Positions 46,590 through 57,834 of a stretch of DNA of 64,000 nt are shown piece after piece. The position numbers and the translations under genes were made by a program. Every line of letters starts with the position of its first letter. The stretch's first letter is position 1. The stretch lies in assembly GCA_003344405.1 (NCBI GenBank), contig NOWV01000170.1:1-64000 (forward strand), read 5' to 3'. The notes beneath the pieces are model-generated. The model had not been told where the DNA came from. It ran no database searches and worked only from the letters and a program-made list of their open reading frames with translations. This stretch comes from Trichoplax sp. H2 (Eukaryota > Placozoa > Uniplacotomia > Trichoplacea).

Positions 46590-47500
46590 TTGTCTAAGCT
46601 GCAAAGAACAAGCTGCAGGCTCTCATCAGTGAGCAATGGGCATCCAAAACATGATCGCCGCAAAGCAACAAGCTGCAGGCTCTCATTCGTCAGCAACACA
46701 TTCACTGCACGCACTGTCTACAGTGCTGTTACTGATGTACTCTGCATTACTGCATGCAAAACATGATCGCTGCAAAGCAACAAGCTGCAGGCTCTCATCC
46801 GTCAGCAATACACTCACTGCACGTACTGTGTACACTGCTGTTACTGATGTACTCTGCACAGTCTGCAGTACAGTACTGCATGCAAAACATGATCGCTGCA
46901 AAGCAACAAGCTGCAGGCTCTCATTTGTCAGCAACACACTCACTGCACGCACTGTCTACAGTGCTGTTACTGATGTACTCTGCATTACTGCATGCAAAAC
47001 ATGATCGCTGCAAAGCAACAAGCTGCAGGCTCTCATCCGTCAGCAATACACTCACTGCACGTACTGTGTACAGTGCTGTTACTGATGTACTCTGCAGTAC
47101 AGTACTGCATGCAAAACATGATCGCTGCAAAGCAACAAGCTGCAGGCTCTCATTCGTCAGCAACACACTCACTGCACGCACTGTCTACAGTGCTGTTACT
47201 GATGTACTCCGCAGTACTGCATGCAAAACATGATCGCTGCAAAGCAACAAGCTGCAGGCTCTCTCATCCGTCAGCAATACACTCACTTGCACGTACTGTG
47301 TACACTGTACTGTACAGTGAACAGTGCTGTTACTGATGTACTCTGCAGTACTGCAAAGCAACAAGATGCAGGCTCTCATTCGTCAGCAATACACTCACAC
47401 TACAGTGCTGTTACTGATGTACTCTGCAGTCTGCAGTACTGCATGCAAAACATGATTGTTGCAAAGCAACAAGATGCAGGCTCTCTGCATCAGTGAGCAA
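46590..47500. repeat. ~118-bp minisatellite array
   Basis: About eight units with a common order: AAAACATGATCGCTGCAAAG, CAACAAGCTGCAGGCTCTCA, TCCGTCAGCAATACACTCAC or TTCGTCAGCAACACACTCAC, GCACGTACTGTGTACAGTGC and TGTTACTGATGTACTCTGCA, followed by a variable AGTACAGTACTGCATGC link. Unit length varies because the CAGTAC links expand and contract, and several units alternate between two sub-types. The repetitive open frames on both strands arise from the repeat and are not treated as genes. Confidence 0.9.
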
Positions 47501-47559
47501 TGTGAACATTGTGCATTTTACTCGGCTCGCAAATCGCCAGCAAAAATGATGTTACTAGT

Positions 47560-47830
47560 ACAGTACAGTACAACCAGTTCTTTACTGTACAATACCGTAC
47601 AGTGTCTCAGATACAGTACTATACACTCTGGTTAGAGCATCCACTGTACACTGTACACTGTACTGTACAGTACTGTATCGTACTGTACACTGTACGTCCA
47701 GGACATGATCGCAAACATGTTTCCAACGCTGTTGGTCGCTGACTTGTTTTGAAAGAAATCCTGGTTCAAGATGGACTAGAACTTGTAGCATGTACAGTGT
47801 ATGTACTGTACATGGTGTACTCACTCTCAT
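47560..47830. repeat. Second GTACAGTAC-type palindromic tract
   Basis: Strings such as TACAGTACAGTACAAC, CACTGTACACTGTACACTGT and GTACTGTACATGGTGTAC dominate. They resemble the links between minisatellite units and the tract at 46.2 kb. Confidence 0.8.
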
Positions 47831-47899
47831 ACAGGTCAGTCATCCTAGGTACTACTGTCAAGTCAACAGTGAGTGCCAGCAGTCAAACCCGGCCAATTT

Positions 47900-49267
47900 G
47901 AATCGCAACGCCAATTTCAAATTTTGCACCATAGTCTGCCAGTGAATTGGTCAACCATTTTGCGCTTCTTCTTCACTTTCAAGACGTATCGAAAAGAAGA
48001 CAGTGAAGAAAAAGGAAACAAAATACATGGTAATAACGTAGCTTAGACTGAGATTCATTGGTTACGTGAAATTGCGTCTATGGAGGGATTGATAAAGATG
48101 AACAACATCAACTTGAAAGGCAAATAAACTCGCTGCTTTCAGCCTTTCACTACAATCTGCAGTGAATAGTGCAGTGATTACAACGCCAGATAGAGATTCA
48201 AAAGGCAATTCTTCAAGAGCCTTGCTCATTGAGTTTTGCACAGTGTGGCCCAACTGTATCATTTTTACACCAATTACGGTAAGTAAGAAGACAATCTGCA
48301 ATAGACTAGGAAAATCAGTTACAATGGACTCAATGGTAGTTGGATTGAAAGCTTATGTTAGGGAATGATTCTTAGCAATGCTTAGCTACTTTCATCATCC
48401 AGTTGTAATGTTATAAAAATGATATCCGTGGCTATCAATGGATTCTCTATGTTAGCCGTCATGGTATCTTGAAATTGATATAGGCCATGAGTAGTTCATT
48501 TTATTGTGGTACAGGTTATCTTCTTACAATCAAGTAAAATAAGAGACATTGACTACAACCGATCGTTACGGTCAAAGACTGTGGTATAGTCATACTGGAC
48601 TTTGCGTTTATATGTTTACAAATGTAAAGAATGACCTTTTACTCTTGCTTGATAGAAGAAGCTTCTGGCAATCCTACAAGACCGTATCTTGTAGTGGTTG
48701 AATTCATTTTACTATTTCATTATACAAGCAAATCGACTGACAGTAGTAGCACATTTCAATACAACATGAGATATACGTGTGTTCTGCTACTGGCAATAGA
48801 ATAAAACGAGAAACGCTGCAACCAATCGTCATTCTGTGCTGTACTCGTACTGTACTTTGCATTGAAACGCTGACAGATCTAAAGTGAAGAATGACCTATT
48901 AATCTTACTTGATAGAAGGAGCTTCTGCCAATTCTGCATGACTGTTTATATCTTGTAAGGATTGAAATATATTTCGTAATGCCGTTATGCAAGCAATTCG
49001 CACTATCAATACTTGAACTGTACAGTGTAAACATTAAGGTTCGTTAGCATGAAATAATGACATCAATATTGATGCGTAATGGGGCTCCCTATGGAAGTGG
49101 GCACATTAATTAAACAGGTGTAATTACCTTTACTTGGACCAAATTGTATGCTATACTGACTACAACCTATGCTGTACGTTGTTAAAGTTGACGTTACTAT
49201 TAATATAATTAATTATGAACTTTTCCATTTCTTATTAACTGTAGGTCTTGCCCAAAGAGCAGCCGGA
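47900..49267. other. Intergenic upstream of HROB
   Basis: It contains a degenerate ~260-bp direct duplication: 48,623-48,745 versus 48,884-49,005, sharing GAATGACCT and CTTGATAGAAG-AGCTTCTG. The minus-strand frame at 48,062-48,301 is unassigned. The HROB promoter should lie at the right end. Confidence 0.5.
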
Positions 49268-51975
49268 ATGGCCTCATTTCAGTCAATATTTCATGTTGAA
49301 CTACAAGATGATGACTTCGCCCTTGACGACGAGGTATGTACAGTGTATAGATAGTGTACGTATAAACATTGTAGTGCCATTATTCGTGGAAATAATGGTA
49401 GAGACAACTAAAATACTTATATTTAGTAGTCCCTGAAATGTTGTAAGTACATAGTATTGAAATTCGCGTACAGTCAAAAAATAGCATCAAATAACATACA
49501 GACAATATTCTTGGGTATTGATATTAATATTGCAATTATTACTGTTACTGTGTTCCTCCCTGAAGGAATTTGTGCAGGTTGTGAGTCAAATGGATGCTAC
49601 AAAAAGCACTGACTATAAGAATACCAATGATGACTCACCTGGCACTAAAAAGGCAATTACAAATAGTGAAAATGTAACTGAAAAATCATTAAAACGGAAA
49701 AAGCAGTTACAAGCTAGCCCACCAAATCATAAAAAGTCAATCCAGTCAGCATCTAATTCAATAAATACTGACAGTCAATTTGATGGCATAATCGACATGA
49801 ACGACTCACTTCTGTTGTTTGATGACGAAGATCCAGATGTACTGGAAACTTGTAATACAGATATTTCGTCACCTCGCCCACCACTTCAAAATCTAGTCAA
49901 TCATAACAATTTTTCAGCTAATGAAAATGCCTTACAATCCAATCAATGTGTCGATGCGGGTTCAAAAGATAGTACTAGGCTAAACGGCAATGAAATCACG
50001 AAATTGAAAACTAACTCAATCGTAAATAGTAAATACAATTTAAACAGAGTTAATAGCAGTTTCAATGGTAGTCCAAGCAGCCAAATTTCTGAAAGTAATT
50101 ACTCAAGGAACTTAATAAAAGCTAATGAAAGTAATAGTAGCACTACAAAGATAACCAGTATTTGTAAAGCCGCCACAATCAGCTCTAACGCTAATACAGA
50201 ATATAGTAAAGATAGCAACTTGCATAATTCAATTCAAAAAGAGAAAATATCCAAATGGAAAGCATCATTACAAAATAGCAACAAGAAGCATTCGAATTCA
50301 CTTATAGTTCGACGCTTTCCTGGACCTGCTGGTGTACTGCCAAGATTGGTGTGTTAACAGATTACCTGATAACTGACAACTTTTTTGTTAATACTAGTAG
50401 CTAATGTTTTTGATATTCTTGACTTCAGCGCCCTGGGCAAAAAGTAGAAGATGCAATAGCGGCCGTTTGCCGATCTGATACTTCAACATTTATAAAAGAA
50501 AATTCCCGATGGCCGGTAAATTTGCACTCACATAAAACGAACAGACTTATCTAATTGTTAAATATCGGTGTGGAAAGATAAAGATACTCCTAATACATCC
50601 TATTACTATTATATTCATATTCTTGTGTACTGTATTGTAGACTGAACTAAGTACGAATTGTAATCAAATTGAACACGAATTTCCAACTGAATTATGGGAA
50701 AAATCAATCAGCAACCTGCAAAAAAACGATAGTATGAATACGATCAATAACAGTATTCCAGAGATTACTGCATACCTGATGGTTAAAAAATGTACTAAGT
50801 AATACTGTATTATACCCCTTCAACTAGATTGCGCTAAATACTTTGACTATAACATCAACATGATTATGAAGATGGTACGTTAAATACCTAAATTCGTTTG
50901 CGTGATCTCCATAGTAATTTGTAGCCCGAAATAACGAACTCGCGTTTAAATTTATAAATTTCACAGGCTAAACGGAAGCAACTACCAAACAATCGTGTTC
51001 CAGGCCTTCTAACTATCCTAAAAAGTCTAACTCCAACCAACTCTGGAGCGACTGCTGTTTTCTCTGACCCTTCTGGTACAATTATCCTAAAGGGTACCTA
51101 ACAGATATATGTAGCTCAAAATTTGTTTTTTCTATAGGAGAAATAGTTGGCGCTCTGCATCAAAAAGTTCTCGAAGAAAATACAAAACTCCTAGTGCAAG
51201 GAGCTGTTGTAGTATTACAGAAAGTATGTAACTTATTCTGGAAATTACTATTGTAGCATTGTTAGCATCACCAATATAATTATGGTCAGATTAGGATATT
51301 ATAATATCGATCATCTTAATAACATTTCTTTCTATAAAAAAACAAAGGTATCTTTGCTTAGTCCTTCTTCAAAGCAACATTTCCTGAATATTGTCCCTGG
51401 TAATATATTTACGATATATTCACCCATAAATCTGGTAAGATAGCACACTTTTTTTTTACTTTAGTCATATAGTCGAAGTTTCTTATTCACGCCAAAAAAA
51501 CATGTTTATGTAAATTGATAGACTTCCAATGAAGATGATACCATTGCCACAGATGAAAAGTAAGAGTCGGGCTCTCATTTATATGCTAAGTTATTCTTTG
51601 TATACTGATTAATAAGCCTTACAATTTAATCTTAACCTACTGGACGACGATCTGAATTTCATAGTACTCCGGATTTTTATAATCGTTCTCCAAACAGTGC
51701 ACTTGTAAAAGAAGCCGAATCACTTCATGCGGACCATACGGATAGATTTATATGTAGTAATTCGATGAACACCAAACGTGACAAGGAATGCGAATACTCT
51801 AACAACTCCAAGTCACAAATACCAAATTTTTGTCATCTAAATTCCGAAGAAGGTAACTTTGAAACTTTCCTCATTTTTCCTTTGCTTTGTATTTATTGAT
51901 ATATCCGCATTTATAGATGTAGATACCCTACTGAAGGACTTATTGGATGACGATCTATCTGAAGCGCTATTATAA
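49268..51975 (+). CDS. HROB: HROB (MCM8IP) homologue, homologous-recombination OB-fold protein
   Basis: HROB recruits and activates the MCM8-MCM9 helicase during recombination repair in the nucleus. Eleven exons: 49268-49333, 49578-50348, 50429-50515, 50641-50791, 50828-50874, 50967-51093, 51138-51223, 51348-51434, 51522-51559, 51665-51852, 51917-51975; in phase, about 568 residues (human about 650). The N-terminus (MASFQSIFHVELQDDDFALD) matches the acidic MACSLQKLF-type start. Exon 2 is a long Asn/Ser-rich disordered region with RPPLQNL. The signature RRFPGPAGVLP is at the end of exon 2. The OB-fold follows with KRKQLPNNRVPGLLTILKSL, VFSDPSGTI, LVQGAVVVLQKVSLLSPS and HFLNIVPGNIFTIYSP. The C-terminus is acidic (LLKDLLDDDLSEALL), as in the family. 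The exon 4 donor (GTACTA) is the weakest junction. Confidence 0.9.
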
Positions 51976-53480
51976 TACTAAAAATAATTTTTAAATTTGT
52001 TTTATGAATAATAATATTGTTAGGGTTAGCGACAAGATCTTTATCATTTGCTCGCTTAAAGTGTATTAATACATCCAATCTTGTATGCAAGTAATTCTTG
52101 TCAATAATTAAGCGAAATACGGCGTCAGTAGCGGTTCCAACATCATGTGATGATGAAATTGTTTGTAACTGCAGTACATAATATGTCTTCAAAAATTGTA
52201 TGGAGGCTGATGACTTGTAATTTCAGATACTGTAATGACCATCTTAGCATTTCTTTTTAAAAGAGGATAAGATCTCAAATCTACATATTTGCTGTATTAA
52301 CTCTTTATTTAAATAATAATGTTCAGTTTTCATTTTGATAAATAATTCTAGCGTCATTTAGTATGAAGCTCCTATTAATTCATTAGTATAATCTTATGCG
52401 GACACGTGTAGATCTAATTATTATTGAAACATTCATGTATAAAGTGTAGGCACGTAGTTAGCATGATCTGGTACTGTATTTCATGATCATTACGGTAATA
52501 CTGTATGTACGAATCGCAATAAGAATTCAAAATGTGTATGATGATCATGGTGGTAATACTGTATGTACGAATTATAATAATAAGAATTCAAAATGTCAAT
52601 AATGATATATTAATAAAATCTCGATTTGTGCACAGTATATGTAAATGATTTGATATTCAAAAATAGACAGTAGTATCCAAACTAATAATAATAATAATAT
52701 CGTGAAGCTGTCAATGAGGTTCTCATGTAAGTTGTCTACAACACGAATTCTATTACTAAACTTGATGACTAGTAAGTAGTACAGTAACATGAAGATGGTT
52801 CAATGGAAGCTCATACTGGGTGGATATCGGCAGCCACTGAAATTGTTCGACGCTAGTTATGTAAATAAATGGCACACGCACGCTAACGGCAGACATTACA
52901 ATACTACTATAGCAATGTGCAGTATGGCCCTACACATGGCATCAAACAGTACTGTGTACAGTATACTATGTTTACCTCCACTATTACTTTTGGAGGACTG
53001 CATATTTAGCATGGCACGGTCCGCCAATAACCTACCACCACGTCATAAACGCACAATACAAGACTTTCTGGACAAGCAAAGTACTCAAGTCATGAAGACA
53101 AAGTACTATAAAATGACAAAAGCGCTTGGTAACCGATATCTTATTGTACGACAGCCAGCTGATTGGTTTGCTGCAGATCACAAGCGGTTTGCACCGGATA
53201 TTTGCAATCATTCAACGTGTTGCGTGTAGAAACGTTAGGCTACTGAGATTGTTGAATTTTGGTAAGCTAGGGAGAAATCTTGGTGTAAGTTAATACTGAA
53301 AATTGTTGCTGTTGCATTCAATCTTTGTAGGCAGTGGTCAAGTACAGCAGGTTACATGATATATAGGCGTATAAATTTTGACACCTGGAGTCTTAGATTA
53401 GCTTGATTATCTTTCAACGTATCTCCAGATAGAAATGAAAGGTTTTATCAGTTAATCTAATCTTTAGATTGTATATCGAT
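51976..53480. other. Intergenic after HROB
   Basis: It contains a two-copy ~66-bp repeat near 52,486-52,600 (GGTAATACTGTATGTACGAA twice) and one longer open frame listed separately. Otherwise nothing is recognised. Confidence 0.45.
52789..53229 (+). CDS. Hypothetical 146-codon open frame, unrecognised
   Basis: The longest intronless open frame outside the assigned genes. It starts MKMVQWKLILGGYRQPL and includes a hydrophobic stretch (SILCLPPLLLLEDCIF) and a basic stretch (LPPRHKRTIQDFL). Local base composition is less AT-rich than its flanks, which by itself lengthens open frames. It carries a CAGTACTGTGTACAGTAT word of the palindrome family. No homologue is recognised and no splice partner was found. 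It could be a lineage-specific gene, a repeat-derived fragment, or chance. Confidence 0.2.
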   Translation: MKMVQWKLILGGYRQPLKLFDASYVNKWHTHANGRHYNTTIAMCSMALHMASNSTVYSILCLPPLLLLEDCIFSMARSANNLPPRHKRTIQDFLDKQSTQVMKTKYYKMTKALGNRYLIVRQPADWFAADHKRFAPDICNHSTCCV

Positions 53481-53489
53481 ATACAGTAC

Positions 53490-54540
53490 AATAGTATCGA
53501 CTCTCCTTTACTAGACTGTCTCATTAATAACCGTAAAGTTGGAAATTTGATGCTTCAAATACAGTAGATTGTCTCGTCCATGCCCAAAAAGTTCGAAATT
53601 TGACGCTTAAACTACCCTACGTATATACATCTTTCAATTCAATTATAGATATCTATTCACTACTGCAGGTTGTCTCATTGATAGCCATAAAGTTTAAATT
53701 TTGGTGCTTGTACAAACTTGTTCATCGTTCAAATTCGCTTGGAGATGAACTAGTCTCTGCGTTATATGATATGATATATTGTAGTAGTATCAAGGTTTTA
53801 TCAGCTAATCTAATCTTTGGATTGTATATATCTACAATCCAATAGTATCGACTCTCCTTTACTAGACTGTCTCATTAATAACCGTAAAGTTGGAAATTTG
53901 ATGCTTCAAATACAGTAGATTGTCTCGTCCAAGCCCAAAAAGTTCGAAATTTGACGCTTAAACTACCCTACGTATATACATCTTTCAATTCAATTATAGA
54001 TATCTATTCACTACTGCAGGTTGTCTCATTGATAGCCATAAAGTTTAAATTTTGGTGCTTGTACAAACTTGTTCATCGTTCAAATTCGCTTGGAGATGAA
54101 CTAGTCTTTGCGTTATATGATATGATATATTGTAGTAGTATCAAGGTTTTATCAGCTAATCTAACCTTTGGATTGTATATATATATATATTATACATATA
54201 TATACAATCCAATAGTATCGACTCTCCTTTACTAGGCTGTCTCATTAATAACCGTAAAGTTGGAAATTTGACGCTTAAACTACCCTACGTATATATCTTT
54301 CAATTCACTTATAGATATCTATTCAGTACTGTAGGTTGTCTCATCTATAGCTATAAAGTTTGAATTTTGGTGCTTGTACAAACTTGTTCATCGTTCAAAT
54401 TCGCTTGGAGATGAACTAGTCTTTGAGTTATATGATATATTGTACTAGTATCAACTCTCTAGTAAAGTACATTGTCTCATCTATAACTGAAAAAGTTTTA
54501 ATTTCGATGCTTTACTAACTTGTTAATCCTTGAAATCACT
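53490..54540. repeat. Nested ~351-bp tandem repeat
   Basis: Two near-identical ~351-bp units (about 53,490-53,840 and 53,841-54,207) are followed by a shortened third and a decayed fourth. Each unit contains three sub-repeats with the order TTGTCTCAT, AAAGTT-AAATTT and GATGCTT/GACGCTT, so the array grew at two levels. Unit junctions hold a hairpin between GGATTGTATATA and TATACAATCC. The repeated open frames (53,600-53,845 and 53,951-54,235) are a by-product. Confidence 0.9.
54171..54211. repeat. Long AT palindrome at repeat junction
   Basis: A near-perfect ~41-bp inverted repeat between GGATTGTATATATATATA and ATATATATACAATCC. The corresponding junction one unit earlier (about 53,818) has only a ~22-bp version, so the TA core expanded after duplication. 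Confidence 0.85.
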
Positions 54541-54746
54541 TGTAAATGAATCTTTTTTTAAGTTTGTATCTGCTAATCTATCTTTTGAGTAGTATTTATT
54601 ATTACGTATACATGCACGAGTTTGCGGTAGTGTTAAAGCTCTAGCACTGTATGTTGTCTCATCCTTGATCAAAGTATTGAATGTTGGATTGCTAAAACTA
54701 CCTGTTCACTCTTTCAAATGACCTACAGGTAAACTTCATCATCATT

Positions 54747-56216
54747 ATGTTGAAGAACATTATCATCGTCGCAGCTATTGGCATATTAGCTTTCTATATA
54801 TTCCCATCTACAAAGAACGAACTGCCAACGTCCGATAAACCTTTCAAAACTAAAAATGCTAACCGTGTTTGGGTGAAAGCTAAAGAAGTACTAAAGGACG
54901 ATAGTCTCAAAAGGCTATATAAAGAATTAAAAACTAAAGACCAAGAATTAATCCAATGGAAGAAAGACAATCGTGATAAGGAAGTTAAAGATACTGCCAT
55001 CAAAGAGAAATTACTAGCAGAAATTAAATCCATAAAGGAAAAGTACAATTTAACCGATGACGGTGTAAAGAAAGCAACACAGGAACCACTCAGATTTAAA
55101 GATTCTCGTTTGCAAGAAATTTGGAGCCAGGTATCCAAATCTCCTTATTACCATTCTTATGAACTGGATAGAATGATGGAAGAAATGGATGATTTGCAAA
55201 ACAAAATTGATAAAGTCAAACGTGAAACAGCTGATGATAACCAAGATGGAAAATCTCAATCCAAACGTAGGTCTAATATACGTATTATCTAATTTTATAC
55301 ATGGATCATGATGACAGTAAATTTTGTATGAGCATACGAGTATAATCACATAAACAATATCAATCATATGCAATGACTAAGTCAAATATGCCCTTGGCTC
55401 AAAAATTATAGACTACTACTCTATCAGTTTTATAAGTCTACAGAATGCGTGATGCTGCTTTAGAGTCTCCTTTGGAGCTATACTCATAATGACTATTTGC
55501 ATGGTACTGTAGGCACACAGAATGCTAGGATGTAATCTTGTATGAAAGAATCGTAATTTTAATTCTTAGATATCTCGACGGTGATACATTAGTTTACTTT
55601 ATTTTATTTGCAATTTTGCCGATTGTAGTAAAATTTACTTTATTTTCCTTTACCAACTTAGCAATGCATGTAGGCGATTAGCACATGTACCTGTACAATC
55701 AATTATATTATAATTATATAATATAAGTTGTTGGTCTTATGCATATACTTAATTAATATGCAATTTTATTTGGTATCGACTAATGTTATAGCTTACAAAA
55801 AGGTGAATAAGGAACTAAAACAATTACATGATCAAGTACAGGAAGATATAAAAGTTCTAGATCAGAAGCACAAAGCTACAGCTAATATGATGCAGAATTC
55901 ACAAATTTTAGAACTATGGAATTTCGCTCTAGATAAAAAATATGGTTTAACTGGTGAAGAATGTGAAAATATCAAAGAAGATTTACGCCACATGTACGCC
56001 AAAGTATTAAAGCAATCCAGATTTTTAGCTAGAGCTCGATCTTTTAGAAAATTTGACGTTGAGGCTCGAGAAATGGGTTATGAAGATGATATGATGGATC
56101 CAGAAATGCAGGATATTGTAAGAGGTCAACAAAAAGTTATACAGAAATGGTATCTTTCTATCTATAGACGAATAACAGGGGAGAATCCACCTGGTATAAA
56201 TCCAGACCTTCTGTAG
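54747..56216 (+). CDS. LRPAP1: LRPAP1/RAP-like ER chaperone of LDL-receptor family proteins
   Basis: RAP binds newly made LRP-type receptors in the ER and blocks early ligand binding. Two exons, 54747-55266 and 55792-56216, join in phase 1 to about 314 residues (human 357). The N-terminus MLKNIIIVAAIGILAFYIFP is a signal peptide or anchor. Helical RAP repeats follow: NRVWVKAKEVLKDDSLKRLY with ELIQWKK (domain 1), DSRLQEIWSQVSKSP-YYHSYELDRMMEEM (domain 2), and ILELWNFALDKKYGLTGEEC with ENIKEDLRHMYAKV and REMGYEDD (domain 3). Lys- and Glu-rich heptads fit the three-helix bundles. The C-terminus reads GINPDLL, so no HNEL-type retrieval signal is seen. The last codons (CTTCT-GTAGTG) could be a donor, so a further exon cannot be excluded. 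Two exons contrast with its intron-rich neighbours. Confidence 0.85.
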
Positions 56217-57834
56217 TGTCTAAATTTCATTGCTTAAGGTGGATTTAATCTAAAACTAAATAAGAGAGTGTCTTATCAGTTAATGTTTATAATTGCAAAA
56301 AAATATTACCGGTACTATTTTATCTTTAACATATAGACTGTGTAACGTTTTATAGGCTTGGTGAAGTTTTACATTTTTTACCATTATTATTTCATTTCAG
56401 TGTAGAGATCAGAAAAAAAATTTTTGCGGAATTACTGGCACCCTGTAATCCGTCTAATATTTACTACAATGAATACGTGATTGCTATTGATAAATGTGAC
56501 ATCATATAGGTCGATTCGATCAGGACCTACGATAGTCTTGTACTCCTGATTGGTTCATGACCGAAAATATGTGCAATTACTGTTTATCAGAACTAAAAAT
56601 TTAAGCTTTGCCTTATCATTTGATAAATTTAGTGCTTTATAGTGCTGTTATAATTGCCTAATGTACAACATCGTATTTTCATTGGACTTTGGAAAATAAT
56701 TTAAATCCTTTGCGGTATAAGTCAGCCATATTGTTATAGAAGCTGGTTTGCTGAGTTATTGATCAACAATAAATCGTATTAAATTGTCCTATTACATATT
56801 TGAATACTCTATTTCATTTTGGTCAGTAGCTGTCTCAAATTGAAAACTGATTACATTTAATATTCTTATGCTGCAGCTCGATTTTTTTCTTTCAATTGCT
56901 GTATGCGGGCGCGTAGTACCATCGTAGTAAAACTTCGTGCTAGTGTATTTAAAATTTCAGTTATAATTCCTGATTTCAACCTACTTAAGAATCCACTTGC
57001 AGGCTTCATCCAAATTGATTATATACTGGTAGGCTAAGCAACATGCGACAAGCTATAGTAAGCATCAGAAATCTGTCATCACCATGACAACAGGCAATCC
57101 CATTTCTCTGAGTAAAACTAATACTGTATCATAGTAATTCACTTATTCTATACAAACTATCACAAAACTTTCCTCGCCAATGATCCATAAACTTAAGTCC
57201 TTAATTTTTAATATTAGCGCACGTATGCCACGGATAAAAAAGTTTATCTCGTGTGATTTGCATTAAGCCATTAGTTCCTAGAACACCTTGTAATAATAAA
57301 TTTGTTTTTAATTTTCGCTCAACAGAAATATGCGCTTATAGTAGTATTTCCTAGGATGTTGTTATAAATCATTTTTATTTAATAGCTAGGGCGTGTACAA
57401 GAAGAAAAGTTTACTAAATTTGATATGGTATCTATCCAATTCAAATTTTAGATCCGCCTTCTATAACATCAGCTTACGGTCGGTATAATTAGCGCATTAA
57501 AATTGCTTTACTTACAACCTTACAAGTAGTATCACATAAGCCAGCTTCCCTAAAGTGATTACTGCCTACTGTAATATTAATCAGACTTCTTTCTGGAAAA
57601 CGGCCGCCGTAGATAACAAGGTGATTGAGATTTTAGTAATTTACTCTTTACAAAATTAATTTCAAAGCAGGATTCGTACTTCCTGTAGTCAATACTTGTT
57701 AGAAGCTTATTTCTTCTATGGTAAGTTACGTATCTTATGATATACGTATACATTAATTATTAAAGCATTTTTATTTCATATTTTTTGTGTATAATGTCTA
57801 TAGCTGGTATACGAATCTGTAGAAGTTAGTAATT
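56217..57834. other. Intergenic between LRPAP1 and the NWD-type gene
   Basis: About 1.6 kb. Nothing recognisable on either strand apart from a possible alternative LRPAP1 terminal exon after TTTCATTTCAG at about 56,400. No tandem repeat is seen. Confidence 0.5.

Noticed and set aside
46636-47496. Long repetitive open frames on both strands (AAKQQAAGSH and TSCRLS repeats)
   Set aside because: They follow the ~118-bp minisatellite on both strands and change frame as link lengths vary. No start context, splice signal or homologue supports a protein.
48062-48301. Minus-strand frame with a protein-like stretch (SKALEELPFESLSGVVITAL)
   Set aside because: Composition looks protein-like, but the plus strand is also open across it, no partner exon was found and no family is recognised. 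It stays unassigned.
53600-54235. Two near-identical 81-94-codon open frames (start MTLKLPYVYTSF)
   Set aside because: They are the same part of the 351-bp tandem repeat translated twice. The shortened third copy does not keep the frame.
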